Part shown: positions 26,601-34,412 of the stretch, piece by piece
Position numbering within the stretch: the stretch's first letter is position 1
How the letters are laid out: every line of letters starts with the position of its first letter
Assembly: GCA_024685315.1 (NCBI GenBank)
Contig: JAIKVW010000016.1
Location: 62,001 to 126,000, forward strand
Direction: 5' to 3'
DNA length: 64,000 nt
Source of the DNA: Lachnospiraceae bacterium
GTDB lineage: Bacteria > Bacillota > Clostridia > Lachnospirales > Lachnospiraceae
Position numbers and translations under genes: made by a program
Notes under the pieces: model-generated
Databases searched by the model: none
What the model saw: only the letters and a program-made list of their open reading frames with translations
Told to the model about the DNA's origin: nothing

Positions 26601-27455
26601 CTTCCTTGCGCCCATGGTAGCAATGTCCATGAGGCAGACGAATTTATCGTCCCTTCCGGCATAGACTTCCTTAAAGTCAGCAAGATATTCCATGAAGGTC
26701 TTCTCGATAGCGGCCTTATAATCGCCCTCTGCGAATTCGATATTCTTAAGCTCCGTCTGGAAGGTGGTGTGGCGGCAGTGGTCGGACCAGTAGGTGTCGA
26801 GGACGCGGATCTCAGTCATAGAAGGATCGCGGTCTTCAACTGCGCTGTAATGGTCCCTTATGAACAGGAAATCCTTGTAGGTCATGGCAAGAGAGAGAGA
26901 ATCATAGAGCGCTCTGAACTCATCCTCGGGCATTGTCCTGAAACCGTCAAAAATGATGACGTCAGGCGGAGCGGGATAGTCGGAGAGAAGAGTTTCGGGC
27001 TTTTCGAAAGAGTCTTCTTTGGAGTCCACCGGGTTGATGCAGAATGATTTGATCCTGGCGAGTTCTTCCTCAGAGAGGCTTCCCCTGATGACATAGATAT
27101 CCGCGCTTCTTACTGCAGCTTCCTCGTTCTCGTTAAGAAGCCTTACGCACTGCTCAGCAGAGTCGGCCCTCTGGTCGAACTGGCCGGGAAGGGCGCTGAC
27201 CGCGAATGCAGTTTCATTCTCGGAAATAGGGAAGCTTTCCTCATAGAGGAAGTCGGTCGGAGGCTCTGAAAAAATGGTCACAAGAGCCCCTTCGTAGGTT
27301 TTCTCGGAAATGTTCTCAATGTCGTAGCGTATAAGCACCCTGGCACCGGTGACACCGGAGATCCCCAGGTATCCTCGTATATTCTGAAGCAGTTCTCTTT
27401 CTGCAACCGCAAAATCAGGTTTTTTCTCAACATAGATTCTTCTGACAGTTCCCAT
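23667..27455 (-). CDS. purL: Phosphoribosylformylglycinamidine synthase, single-chain form
   Basis: At 1262 residues this is the large one-chain enzyme that combines FGAM synthase and glutaminase, the fourth step of purine synthesis, using FGAR, ATP and glutamine. The N-terminal and double AIRS-like catalytic parts are followed by a C-terminal class I glutaminase with Cys1103 in GICNGF, His1233 and Glu1235 in GHSERR, and an ISHGEGRF stretch. Family knowledge: Gram-positive Bacillus uses separate PurS, PurQ and PurL, while many Clostridia and proteobacteria use this long form. It stands alone here, outside a pur operon. Weak SD AAAGGCGG before the ATG. Confidence 0.96.
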   Translation of the reverse strand: MGTVRRIYVEKKPDFAVAERELLQNIRGYLGISGVTGARVLIRYDIENISEKTYEGALVTIFSEPPTDFLYEESFPISENETAFAVSALPGQFDQRADSAEQCVRLLNENEEAAVRSADIYVIRGSLSEEELARIKSFCINPVDSKEDSFEKPETLLSDYPAPPDVIIFDGFRTMPEDEFRALYDSLSLAMTYKDFLFIRDHYSAVEDRDPSMTEIRVLDTYWSDHCRHTTFQTELKNIEFAEGDYKAAIEKTFMEYLADFKEVYAGRDDKFVCLMDIATMGARKLKRDGLLTDQEETDEINACSIIVPVDVNGQKEEWLINFKNETHNHPTEIEPFGGAATCLGGAIRDPLSGRTYVYQAMRVTGAADPTLPLDKTLSGKLPQRKLVTEAAHGYSSYGNQIGLATGHVSEIYHPDYVAKRMEIGAVIAAAPRKNVVRLTSDPGDIIILLGGRTGRDGCGGATGSSKAHNTESIETCGAEVQKGNPPTERKLQRLFRRPEASSLIRKCNDFGAGGVSVAIGELADGLMIDLDKVPKKYAGLDGTELAISESQERMAVVVAPEDAEEFMRYADEENLEATIVATVTESPRLVMTWRGKEIVNISRAFLDTNGAHQETDVKVISASNENSYLENKPVKYGVKTKWLETLKDLNVCSQKGLVEMFDSSIGASSVLMPFGGKYQLTPALAMAAKVPVLNGETDTVTYMSYGFDPYLSSWSPYHGAAYAVIDSVAKITAAGGDYSRIHFTFQEYFKRMTEDPAGWGDPFQALLGSYAAQKGLGLASIGGKDSMSGSFNEIHVPPTLVSFAVAVGDKNEVVTPELKEARNVIVRFRMKHDEFGMPDYENAKALYSVIHKLTGEHVIVSAYTLGKGGIAAALSKMAFGNKLGFKVYDKVDSADFFSDSLYGDIIAEISDNDLWQVEMLADSTGDFTDCFSIIGEVTDDGTFRYGSTEIDIEEALSAWTGTLESVYPTRSGVEPQEVSFPVYTKGSIAVCTHKIGAPKVFIPVFAGTNCEYDTAKAFVRAGARAETMVFRNLTSSAISESTDAFIKALSDSQILMFPGGFSAGDEPDGSGKFIAAAFRNERLKEAVMKLINERDGLVLGICNGFQVLIKLGLVPYGEIRPQAADSPTLTTNHIGRHISKVAYTKVVSNKSPWLALAENGGVYSIPISHGEGRFVAGEEQIRKLFETGCVATQYVDLNGDPTMDEDFNPNGSYAAIEGITSPDGRILGKMGHSERRGDGVSLNIVGEKDQKIFESGVKYFS

Positions 27456-27510
27456 TTTTTACCGCCTTTCAGCAAAATTTGATCCTGTATTTAATATAGC
27501 ACGCGGCGGT

Positions 27511-27529
27511 ATATTAATTAAATTAATAT
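27511..27529. promoter_or_regulatory. 19-bp AT-rich palindrome between purL and the LysR gene
   Basis: ATATTAATT-A-AATTAATAT is a perfect palindrome of two 9-base arms. It overlaps the likely -35 region of purL (TTAATT, 17 bases, TATATT on the minus strand). TTATTAATTC-type half copies recur near 27555 and 27629. It has the T-N11-A symmetry that LysR proteins like, but no binding data exist. Confidence 0.5.
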
Positions 27530-27589
27530 TAGTTAAGTTCTGAATGCATCATGCTTATTAATTCGGGTACAAGGGTATAATTGTTATTG

Positions 27590-27618
27590 TTGCCATTTAT
27601 TAGCCAGTGTGATATATT
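27590..27618 (+). promoter_or_regulatory. Promoter of the LysR gene
   Basis: TTGCCA (27590-27595) and TATATT (27613-27618) are 17 bases apart, 58 bases before the ATG. The -10 is in a T-rich setting typical of sigma-A. Confidence 0.55.
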
Positions 27619-27675
27619 ATAGAAGTATATTTATTAATTCGCTGTTTAATCAGGAATCAGGGCTGAGGTGGCCAG

Positions 27676-28560
27676 ATGGATATTAATTATGAACTCTATA
27701 AAGTTTTCTATTATGTGGCGAAATCTTTAAGCTTTTCAGATGCTTCCAAGAAACTGTACATATCGCAGTCTGCGGTCAGCCAGTCGGTAAAATCGCTTGA
27801 GAAGAAGCTTAACAGGCCGCTGTTTATCAGGAGCACCAAGAAAGTCCGCCTGACCCCGGAAGGCGAAGTGCTTTTCCAGCATATTGAGCCTGCCATGAAT
27901 CTGATCATGAAGGGGGAGAGCCAGATCCTTGAGGCAAATACCCTGAACGGGGGGCAGCTGAGGATCGGTGCCAGCGACACGATCTGCAGGTATTATCTGG
28001 TGAACTACATAGAGCAGTTCCACGAGCATTTTCCGAGGGTGCACATCAAAGTGACCAACGGGACTTCGAGGACGGTAGTCGACTACCTTGAGAACGGCCA
28101 GGTAGATATAGTTGTGACAAATTATCCGAACAGGAGAGTGCTGAACAGCATTGCCGAGACCCGGATCATCAAGCCTTTCCGCGATATATTTGTGGCGAGC
28201 AGCCACAAGTTCGGGGAGCTCCGGGGAAAGCGGGTGAGCCTGGAAGAACTGCTGAGGTATCCGATACTTATGCTCGGCAAGGACAGCACCACCAGCGAGT
28301 TCCTGCACAGCATCTGCCAGGAGAGGAACCTTGAGCTTGCGCCCGAAGTTGAGCTCGCCAGCAACGACCTTCTTATAGATCTCGCGAGGATAGGGCTCGG
28401 GGCCGCATTTGTTCCGGACTTCTGTATTGCCGGAAATGATCCCGACCTTTTCAGGATAGAGGTCAATGAGTCATTCCCCGAAAGATATCTGGCTGTCGGT
28501 TACAGCAAGGCGGTACCTGTTTCTGAAGCTGCCAGGTATTTCATTGACATCCTTAATTAG
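27676..28560 (+). CDS. LysR family transcriptional regulator
   Basis: The 294-residue protein has the LysR N-terminal winged helix (residues 1-60: SFSDASKKLYISQSAVSQSVKSL, then RPLFIRSTKKVRLTPEG) and a periplasmic-binding-like effector domain. It belongs to the CysB/YtlI branch by look, but its ligand is unknown. It is transcribed away from purL with a 219-base shared control region. It has no partner gene on its other side, because the next region is decayed, so a local target could be purL or a lost gene. GAGGTGG before the ATG. Confidence 0.93.
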   Translation: MDINYELYKVFYYVAKSLSFSDASKKLYISQSAVSQSVKSLEKKLNRPLFIRSTKKVRLTPEGEVLFQHIEPAMNLIMKGESQILEANTLNGGQLRIGASDTICRYYLVNYIEQFHEHFPRVHIKVTNGTSRTVVDYLENGQVDIVVTNYPNRRVLNSIAETRIIKPFRDIFVASSHKFGELRGKRVSLEELLRYPILMLGKDSTTSEFLHSICQERNLELAPEVELASNDLLIDLARIGLGAAFVPDFCIAGNDPDLFRIEVNESFPERYLAVGYSKAVPVSEAARYFIDILN

Positions 28561-28911
28561 CATATCCTTGAATAGAATTATAGATACTGGCTTATAAAAA
28601 TTGGGAGAAGACCTGATGGGAGATCAGGATATAATTGTTCGGCTTATTAAACCGAAAAAGAAATTCGCAAATTGCTTAGGGTGTTGATATTCAATAGGTT
28701 CTGGTCATAGTAGTACTTATGCTGCTTCAGATCATGCTGCATCTTGTTTTCTTTGCGTGGTTCTCGCTGTACCTTCCGTTTTTTGAGGCCGTACAGGCAG
28801 TATTACACATGGAAAGGTCTGGCTAAGGCGATTGCGGGCTGCCTTTACACCTTTATCGATAAAACAGCGACGGCGGCAAAGAAAAAGCGACAGATCATCA
28901 GAAAAATCAAA
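28561..28911. other. No intact gene; decayed DNA
   Basis: A 351-base AT-rich stretch between the LysR gene and the portal fragment. It has short frames only. No promoter or terminator worth calling. A CTGCTTCAGATCATGCTGC stretch near 28731 contains a near-repeat of CTGC-containing motifs. It reads as remains of a mobile element that entered beside the LysR gene. Confidence 0.4.
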
Positions 28912-29451
28912 GATCAGAGTGTAGCTCTTTATCCGCTGATGCCTAACAAAATGACGGTTGACGGAGATGAATCCGGTCAACTGTATTACCAATACATGCG
29001 CTATGCGGATGAAGTTGGCGGTAATAACGAAACGGTCATACTGAAACCATCGGATTTACTCCATATTACCGGACTCGGTTTTGATGGTCTCGTCGGCTAC
29101 AGCCCGATTGAAATGGCCAAAAATGCTATCGCTCTTGCCAGCGCCACCGAGGAATAAGGTGCTAAGTTTTTTGCCAACGGTGCAGCTCCTTCCGGTGTAT
29201 TGGGACACCCCGGAACCATTAAGGACCCGCAGCGTGTTCGGGAGGCGTGGCAGTCTCAATTTGGCGGTTTCCAGAACAGCGGCAAGATCGCCGTGCTGGA
29301 GGAAGGCATGAAATATACGCCTATCTCCATCTCACCGGAACAAGCGCAGTTCCTTGAGACACGAAAGTTCCAGATAAATGAAATCGCTCGAATTTTCAGA
29401 GTACCGCCACATATGGTCGGCGATCTTGAGAATGTGAACCACGCATTTTGA
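28912..29451 (+). pseudogene. HK97-family phage portal protein fragment
   Basis: The frame encodes the middle of an HK97-type portal: DQSVALYPLMPNKM, then LLHITGLGFDGLVGYSPIEMAKNA, then GAKFFANGAAPSGVLGHPG, and IARIFRVPPHMVGDLENV. A TAA at 29155-29157 interrupts the same frame where the family normally has Tyr (ATEE-Y-GAKFF), so a single TAT or TAC to TAA change is likely. The C-terminal half of the gene is missing, ending at TGA after 29449, and the start cannot be defined. This portal is of another family than the prophage portal at 1088 and so comes from a different phage. Confidence 0.85.
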
Positions 29452-29487
29452 TAATTTGGGTGTGAAGGAAGAATGTAAGAATGCAGA

Positions 29488-29841
29488 ATGTCTCGTAAAA
29501 CACTCATACTACTTCTTGCGGCAGTCATGGTCTTTGCACTGGCGGCCTGCGGGAACTCTTCTTCACAGGAAGAAAACAATCAGTCAACTGACAATGCGTC
29601 CACACAGGAACAGACCGAGACGACAGATACGACAAGCACAGATGTATCTACAGAAGCCACATCAACTATCGGCACCGCTCTCAATACGCTGGCAGAGGAT
29701 GAGGACACGCTCATTGCCACCTATGCTGATAAGTTTGAGCAGAAGACGTATACCGATTCTGAGAGCGGTCTTTCCATCACCTATAACCTTTATCTGCCGG
29801 AGGGTTAAGATGCATCTGCCTCCTATCCGCCGGCAATATGA
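29488..29841 (+). pseudogene. Broken lipoprotein gene, probably secreted esterase or peptidase
   Basis: ATG 29488 opens a secretion signal with lipobox (residues 1-21: a hydrophobic core ending ALAAC), then a Ser/Thr/Glu/Gln-rich linker and a beta-rich SGLSITYNLYLPEG stretch. TAA at 29806-29808 interrupts a frame that continues DASASYPP. The Tyr-Asp-Ala-Ser pattern resembles the start of alpha/beta-hydrolase domains of secreted esterases. The rest is missing. The gene begins just behind the portal fragment, so the two are patched together by rearrangement. Confidence 0.65.
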
Positions 29842-29877
29842 AATCCTTTTTGTCAAAAGGAGGCAAATGCGATGTGA

Positions 29878-29970
29878 ATGTGTGTGATTTATTGCGGAGA
29901 GCCCTGTGATTCCTATCAGGATTGTAAACACGTAAATTACTTGGATATTGCTAAAATGATTCGGCAGTAA
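29878..29970 (+). CDS. 30-residue cysteine-rich frame, likely a remnant
   Basis: ATG 29878 after AGGAGGC gives 30 residues with four Cys (CVIYCGEPCDSYQDCKHVNY). A decent ribosome site is present 12 bases upstream. Cys-rich zinc-finger-like fragments of this look occur at the end of regulators and reductases. I cannot tell a real small peptide from a leftover of the decayed region. Confidence 0.2.
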   Translation: MCVIYCGEPCDSYQDCKHVNYLDIAKMIRQ

Positions 29971-30021
29971 CCTATCGAATGGATAAATATCTAGTACATT
30001 ACCTACTTGATTGCCCGGTAT

Positions 30022-30074
30022 CGAAAAAGGAAAGAGACAGTGAAAATGATTCTGATTTTTCACTGTCCCTTTTT
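30022..30074. terminator. Terminator between decayed region and ABC operon
   Basis: Stem GACAGTGAAAA (30036-30046) and TTTTCACTGTC (30057-30067), with outer pairing of GAAAAAGG and CCTTTTTC, is flanked by A/T runs on both sides. It would end the minus-strand ABC transporter transcript and also act in the other direction. Confidence 0.75.
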
Positions 30075-30142
30075 CAGCTATAAAAGTTTTTCGAGGCCGT
30101 ATTCCCGGCTTTTTGTTCAGGACGAAAAAGCCCGGACGGCGT

Positions 30143-31006
30143 TTAGCCTTTCATTCCGGTCTCGCCGCCGATCCCGTTGATGAACCATTTCTGAGTGAAG
30201 GCAAACAGGATCAGGAGAGGAATGACGACCACTGCAGAGGCTGCCATGACAAGCGCCCACTCTGTGCCGTAAGCTCCGTCGCGGACAAAGAATGCGCGCA
30301 GTCCCTGTGATACCAGGAAGTAATCGCTCGTCTTTGTGATCAGAGACGGCCACATGTAATTGTTATACGTGCCTATGAAGTTCATCAGCCCGAAGGTGAT
30401 GAAACTGGATTTCGTCATCGGGCAGACGATCTCCCACAGCGCCCTCCAGTGGCTTGCTCCGTCCATGCGGGCGGCTTCCACGAGTCCTTTGGGGATCTGC
30501 ATGAAACCCTGCCGTAGAAGGAAGATGCCGAAGATACTGACCGTACTTGAGACGATAAGTCCCAGGAAGCTGTCAAGAATCCCCCAGTTTGCCAGAATGA
30601 TATAGCTGGGGATGTATGTTGCGGCTACCGGAAGCATGTAGGTGGCCATGACGATCGCGAACAGGATCTTTCTCGTACGGAATTTCAGAAAGACCAGCGC
30701 GTATGCCAGCATAGCGCCCGAGACGATCTGCAGAGCAACGATCACAAGCGAGACCCAGGCAGAGTTTAATATATACTTCGGGATCGGCGAATTAAAGAGG
30801 ATTCCGGTGATATTCCCCCATTGCGGTTCCGAAGGGAAGAAGATATCCGTGTTCAGGATATCGGCTTTCGTTTTCAGGGAAGAGACTACCATCCAGACAA
30901 ACGGAAACGCGGTAAATACGCTTGCGGCAGCGAGGATCAGGATCTTTCCCACGATGCCGGGAATACGTAAATATAAAGGACTTTTATCGCTGTAACGTGT
31001 GTTCAT
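30143..31006 (-). CDS. ABC sugar-type transporter permease, MalG/UgpE-like
   Basis: The 287-residue inner-membrane protein has six hydrophobic segments and the inner-loop EAA motif (EAARMDGASHWRALWEIVCP near residue 200) that docks onto the ATPase. It is the last gene of the operon, 12 bases after the partner permease. Members of this family pass glycerol-3-phosphate, glycerophosphodiesters or oligosaccharides. The start is at 31006 (ATG). Confidence 0.9.
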   Translation of the reverse strand: MNTRYSDKSPLYLRIPGIVGKILILAAASVFTAFPFVWMVVSSLKTKADILNTDIFFPSEPQWGNITGILFNSPIPKYILNSAWVSLVIVALQIVSGAMLAYALVFLKFRTRKILFAIVMATYMLPVAATYIPSYIILANWGILDSFLGLIVSSTVSIFGIFLLRQGFMQIPKGLVEAARMDGASHWRALWEIVCPMTKSSFITFGLMNFIGTYNNYMWPSLITKTSDYFLVSQGLRAFFVRDGAYGTEWALVMAASAVVVIPLLILFAFTQKWFINGIGGETGMKG

Positions 31007-31018
31007 CAGTGCACCCCC

Positions 31019-31921
31019 TTAGTAATGGACCCATTTTTCACTGGCCTTGAACTGGATCACGGAAAGCCCTACCGTGAGCAGTATCATTACAACCGCGACG
31101 GCAGTAGCCTGGCCCATGTTGAATTCCTGGAAGCCCAGCTGATAATACATGTACAGCAGGGTCCTGGTACTTCCGGAAGGTCCGCCCTGCGTAAGCACCT
31201 GGATCTGGTCGTAGGCCTGCAGTGAGTTGACCATCGTGATGATCATCAGGAAAAATGTCGTGGGTGAGATGCATGGAAGTGTAATATCGAAAAACGTCCT
31301 CCATTTGCTGGCTCCGTCGAGCGCGACGGCTTCATAGAGCTCTCCGGGAACTCTTTCCAGAGCGGACAGATAGAAGATCATTGCGTATCCAAGTGATTTC
31401 CACACCGTCACGATGATCACGCTGAGCATCGCGGTGTCTGATGAGGAGATCCATTTCAGCGGAGATGCACCAAGCGCAGTCAGTATCGTGTTTGCGATAC
31501 CGCCGTCAGTCTTGTAGATCCATGTCCAGACGATGGATATCGCGACTGTAGGTGTGATCCATGGCGAGAACAGGATGAATTTCAATATGCCGCTTCCGTG
31601 GAAATTCCTCACCAGGAGAAGCGCGAGCACGAGTCCCAGAACGATCGTAGGGATGAGAGTCCCTGCCGTGAACACGACCGTGTGCCCAAGCGCCTCAAAG
31701 AAACGAGGATTTCTGAACAGCGAAATATAATTTTTTAGACCGACTATCTTGTAGGTCGGAGAGATGAAGTCCCAGTTGGTAAAACTGAGATAGACCGATC
31801 TGCAGATCGGATAGATCCAGAAGACGATCAGCGGGATCAATGCCGGCAGTACAAAAAGAAGCACCGTCGGCAGTTTATCATACCGCCGTTTGAACTTTCT
31901 TTTGACTTTTGGCGTAGACAT
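31019..31921 (-). CDS. ABC sugar-type transporter permease, MalF/UgpA-like
   Basis: The 300-residue protein has six membrane segments and an EAA loop (YEAVALDGASKWRTFFDITLP near residue 205). It starts at 31921, where its ATG shares one base with the ATPase stop, so the two are made in equal amounts. It pairs with the downstream permease as a heterodimer, as UgpA and UgpE do. Confidence 0.9.
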   Translation of the reverse strand: MSTPKVKRKFKRRYDKLPTVLLFVLPALIPLIVFWIYPICRSVYLSFTNWDFISPTYKIVGLKNYISLFRNPRFFEALGHTVVFTAGTLIPTIVLGLVLALLLVRNFHGSGILKFILFSPWITPTVAISIVWTWIYKTDGGIANTILTALGASPLKWISSSDTAMLSVIIVTVWKSLGYAMIFYLSALERVPGELYEAVALDGASKWRTFFDITLPCISPTTFFLMIITMVNSLQAYDQIQVLTQGGPSGSTRTLLYMYYQLGFQEFNMGQATAVAVVMILLTVGLSVIQFKASEKWVHY

Positions 31922-33021
31922 CAGTTCGTAACCGTCCTTTCTGTCTCCGGATCAAAAACATGCACCTTGTCCGCAATGACGGACAGGGCGATCTTATCTC
32001 CGTGCTCGTATACCTGCACCTGTGAGGTGTTCATGACTATCATGCCCGCCTCGGTCTCAACGTAAATGATTGCGTTGCTTCCAAGCAGCTCAAAAACATT
32101 GACTTTACCGCTGAATACGGTGTTTTCTCCATCCTGGCTCAGGATGACATGTTCCGGACGGATGCCTCCGGTCACTTTCTTTCCGATCCAGCCGCCTTCC
32201 CTTAGCTTCGCTGCCTTCGCATCGTTCATGACGATCCGGCCGGCTACCGTCTTCAGGACGACAAGGCCGTTTTCCTCAGCGCATTCCGCCTCGAAGAAAT
32301 TCATTGTCGGAGTTCCGATAAAGCCTGCAACAAATTTGTTGACCGGGTAACTGAAGAGGTTAGTCGGATTGTCGATCTGCTGGATCTCGCCGTCTTTCAT
32401 GACGACGATCTTTGTTCCGAGGGTCATTGCCTCGGTCTGGTCGTGAGTAACGTAAATGAACGTCGTGTTAAGCCTCTGATACAGATCCGCGATCTCAACT
32501 CTCATCTGCCCGCGCAGCTTAGCGTCGAGGTTTGAGAGAGGCTCGTCCATCAGGAAAGCCTTGGGATGACGGATGATCGCGCGGCCCATGGCGACACGCT
32601 GCTTCTGGCCGCCGGAAAGCTGGCCAGGTTTGCGGTCCAGGAGCTCCTCAAGCCCCAAAGACTTAGCTACTTCATGTACGCGCTGGTCAATCTCGCTCTT
32701 CGGGATTTTTTTGATCTTCAGGCTGTATGCGATATTCTGGTAGACAGACATATGCGGATACAGCGCGTAGTTCTGAAAGACCATCGCGATATCCCTGTGC
32801 TGCGGAGCGACATCATTCATGCGTTCGCCGTCTATAAAAAGATCTCCGTCACTTATGTCTTCAAGGCCGGCGATCATTCGCAGCGTCGTTGATTTTCCAC
32901 ATCCGGAAGGCCCGACAAGAATTACGAATTCGTTGTCTTTGATATCCAGGCTGACGTTCTTGACCGCCTGAAAACCGTTCTCATATTCCTTTGTTATGTT
33001 TTTAAGGATTATTTCTGCCAT
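31921..33021 (-). CDS. ABC transporter ATPase, UgpC/MsmK-like
   Basis: The 366-residue ATPase has Walker A GPSGCGKST (37-45), the Q-loop, ABC signature LSGGQKQRVAMGRA (about 135), Walker B FLMDEP (about 158) and H-loop VTHDQ. Residues from about 235 to the end form two OB-like TOBE domains (residues VTGGIRPEHVI), common in MsmK/UgpC proteins and used for regulation. It energises uptake by the two permeases and is coupled to them by overlap. Confidence 0.93.
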   Translation of the reverse strand: MAEIILKNITKEYENGFQAVKNVSLDIKDNEFVILVGPSGCGKSTTLRMIAGLEDISDGDLFIDGERMNDVAPQHRDIAMVFQNYALYPHMSVYQNIAYSLKIKKIPKSEIDQRVHEVAKSLGLEELLDRKPGQLSGGQKQRVAMGRAIIRHPKAFLMDEPLSNLDAKLRGQMRVEIADLYQRLNTTFIYVTHDQTEAMTLGTKIVVMKDGEIQQIDNPTNLFSYPVNKFVAGFIGTPTMNFFEAECAEENGLVVLKTVAGRIVMNDAKAAKLREGGWIGKKVTGGIRPEHVILSQDGENTVFSGKVNVFELLGSNAIIYVETEAGMIVMNTSQVQVYEHGDKIALSVIADKVHVFDPETERTVTN

Positions 33022-33089
33022 ATGATTCCCTTTCCGCAGCAGGAACGGCGGCCGCGGTGTCTGTCCGCAGCCGCCTCCCGAAAATGATC

Positions 33090-34412
33090 TTAGTTGGATA
33101 ATGCTTCGTCCAGAGCAATCTGGGCATTTGCCTGTGCTTCGTCCAAAGCTTCCTGAGCGGACTTGCCTTCAAGCTCGACTGCCTGAGCGGCGATATTCAG
33201 CTCGTCGAGGATCTTGCCGCCGGTAGGGTCTACAGGGTAGGAGGAAACGTGCTCGGCCTGTTTAAGAAGGACGCCTGCTACAGGATTTTCCTCAAGAAAC
33301 TGCTGGTATTCAGGTACTTCTACGACCTTCTTGTTTGCTGCGGGATAGGTCGTCAGCATAGTGTATGCGGCCTGGTTCTCAGGGTTAGTAAGGAATTTGA
33401 TGAATTCATAAGCGCCCTGCTGTTTCTCGTCGCCGTTGCCGTCAGGCATAACGAGCATGAGTGTCTGGGCCCAGGGCCTGGATTCATTGTCATTCCATCC
33501 AAACTGCTCCAGAGGCTGGATTACATTGAAATCGAAGTCTACGGAGTCGACAGGCGAGCCGGTGTAGCCGGCGGATCTGCCTTCGATCACGTCGTCGATG
33601 GTGTCGTACCAGTATGCCCAGTCATCAAGGCCGTTCCACTTGGTCTCCATGATCTCGTCGTCATGGATCCAGCCGCGGAAAGCTTCCCAGACCTCTACCC
33701 ATTCAGAAGTGTTAATCGTAACGGTCTTACCGTCATCGGAGAGGATCTTGGCCCCGTTAGCGAATGCTGCGTCGATCAGATTCTTGGAATCTCCGCCCAT
33801 AGGCTCCCAGACTCTGTCATAGCCTGCAGCCTTGAATTCGTCTGCATGAGAGACAAGATCCTGCCAGGACGAAATGCTCTCGGGATCGACACCTGCTTTT
33901 TCGAAGGCTTCGACGCTGTAGTAAGCGATCTGGATGGTGCCGTACCAGGGACGTGCAAATGTAGTATCACCGTCAATACCGTTAGCGGCGAAATCTTCAT
34001 AGAAGTCATCTGCGTTGAATTCGGGATCTGCTTCCTGGAACGCGTCAAATGTTACCAGAGCCCCTTTTTCATACAGCTGTCTTGCGGGAGCGGTGTCCAG
34101 AAGAGCGACGTCGGGAGCCGTTTTGCCGGCGATAGCTGCCTGAAGGTTGGAGAAGGTTTTAACGTAGTTCTCCTGCTGGATCGCGGTAACATGATATTTG
34201 TCCTGCGAATTGTTGAAACTCTCGATCTCTTCATTTACGAGATCCATGACATTATTGCCCTGGGCGAGCCAGAACTCGATCTCGATCTTCTCGCCGGAAG
34301 CCTCTGAGCTCTCCTGAGAAGAGGAGCTGCTGGGCGCAGTACTGCTGCTACTGCAAGCAGCAAGGCCAAGGGCCATCACAGCTGCCAGACCAAATGCAAT
34401 CAACTTTTTCAT
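33090..34412 (-). CDS. Extracellular solute-binding lipoprotein, UgpB-like
   Basis: The 440-residue lipoprotein has a signal peptide with lipobox GLAAC (Cys20) and a Ser-rich linker, then a type 1 sugar/glycerophosphodiester-binding fold with a EFWLAQGNNVMDLVNEEIESF start. The ligand site shows Trp/Tyr residues (PWYGTIQIAYY; DDWAYWYDT) that could stack on a sugar or a trimethylammonium group. The next gene is 68 bases on. The 4-base overlap of its start with the BCCT stop puts it in the same transcript. Confidence 0.9.
   Translation of the reverse strand: MKKLIAFGLAAVMALGLAACSSSSTAPSSSSSQESSEASGEKIEIEFWLAQGNNVMDLVNEEIESFNNSQDKYHVTAIQQENYVKTFSNLQAAIAGKTAPDVALLDTAPARQLYEKGALVTFDAFQEADPEFNADDFYEDFAANGIDGDTTFARPWYGTIQIAYYSVEAFEKAGVDPESISSWQDLVSHADEFKAAGYDRVWEPMGGDSKNLIDAAFANGAKILSDDGKTVTINTSEWVEVWEAFRGWIHDDEIMETKWNGLDDWAYWYDTIDDVIEGRSAGYTGSPVDSVDFDFNVIQPLEQFGWNDNESRPWAQTLMLVMPDGNGDEKQQGAYEFIKFLTNPENQAAYTMLTTYPAANKKVVEVPEYQQFLEENPVAGVLLKQAEHVSSYPVDPTGGKILDELNIAAQAVELEGKSAQEALDEAQANAQIALDEALSN

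Noticed and set aside
23667..27455. Long open frames on the plus strand inside purL (for example 26049-27047)
   Set aside because: They are mirror frames of a strongly coding minus-strand gene with full PurL motifs; they lack ribosome sites and family resemblance.
27456..27675. Purine riboswitch before purL
   Set aside because: The gap is AT-rich with no three-way junction and no conserved loop pair; only the palindrome stands out.
33249..34307. A 352-residue open frame antisense to the binding lipoprotein
   Set aside because: It is the opposite strand of a gene with lipobox and binding-protein features, with no ribosome site or recognisable domain.
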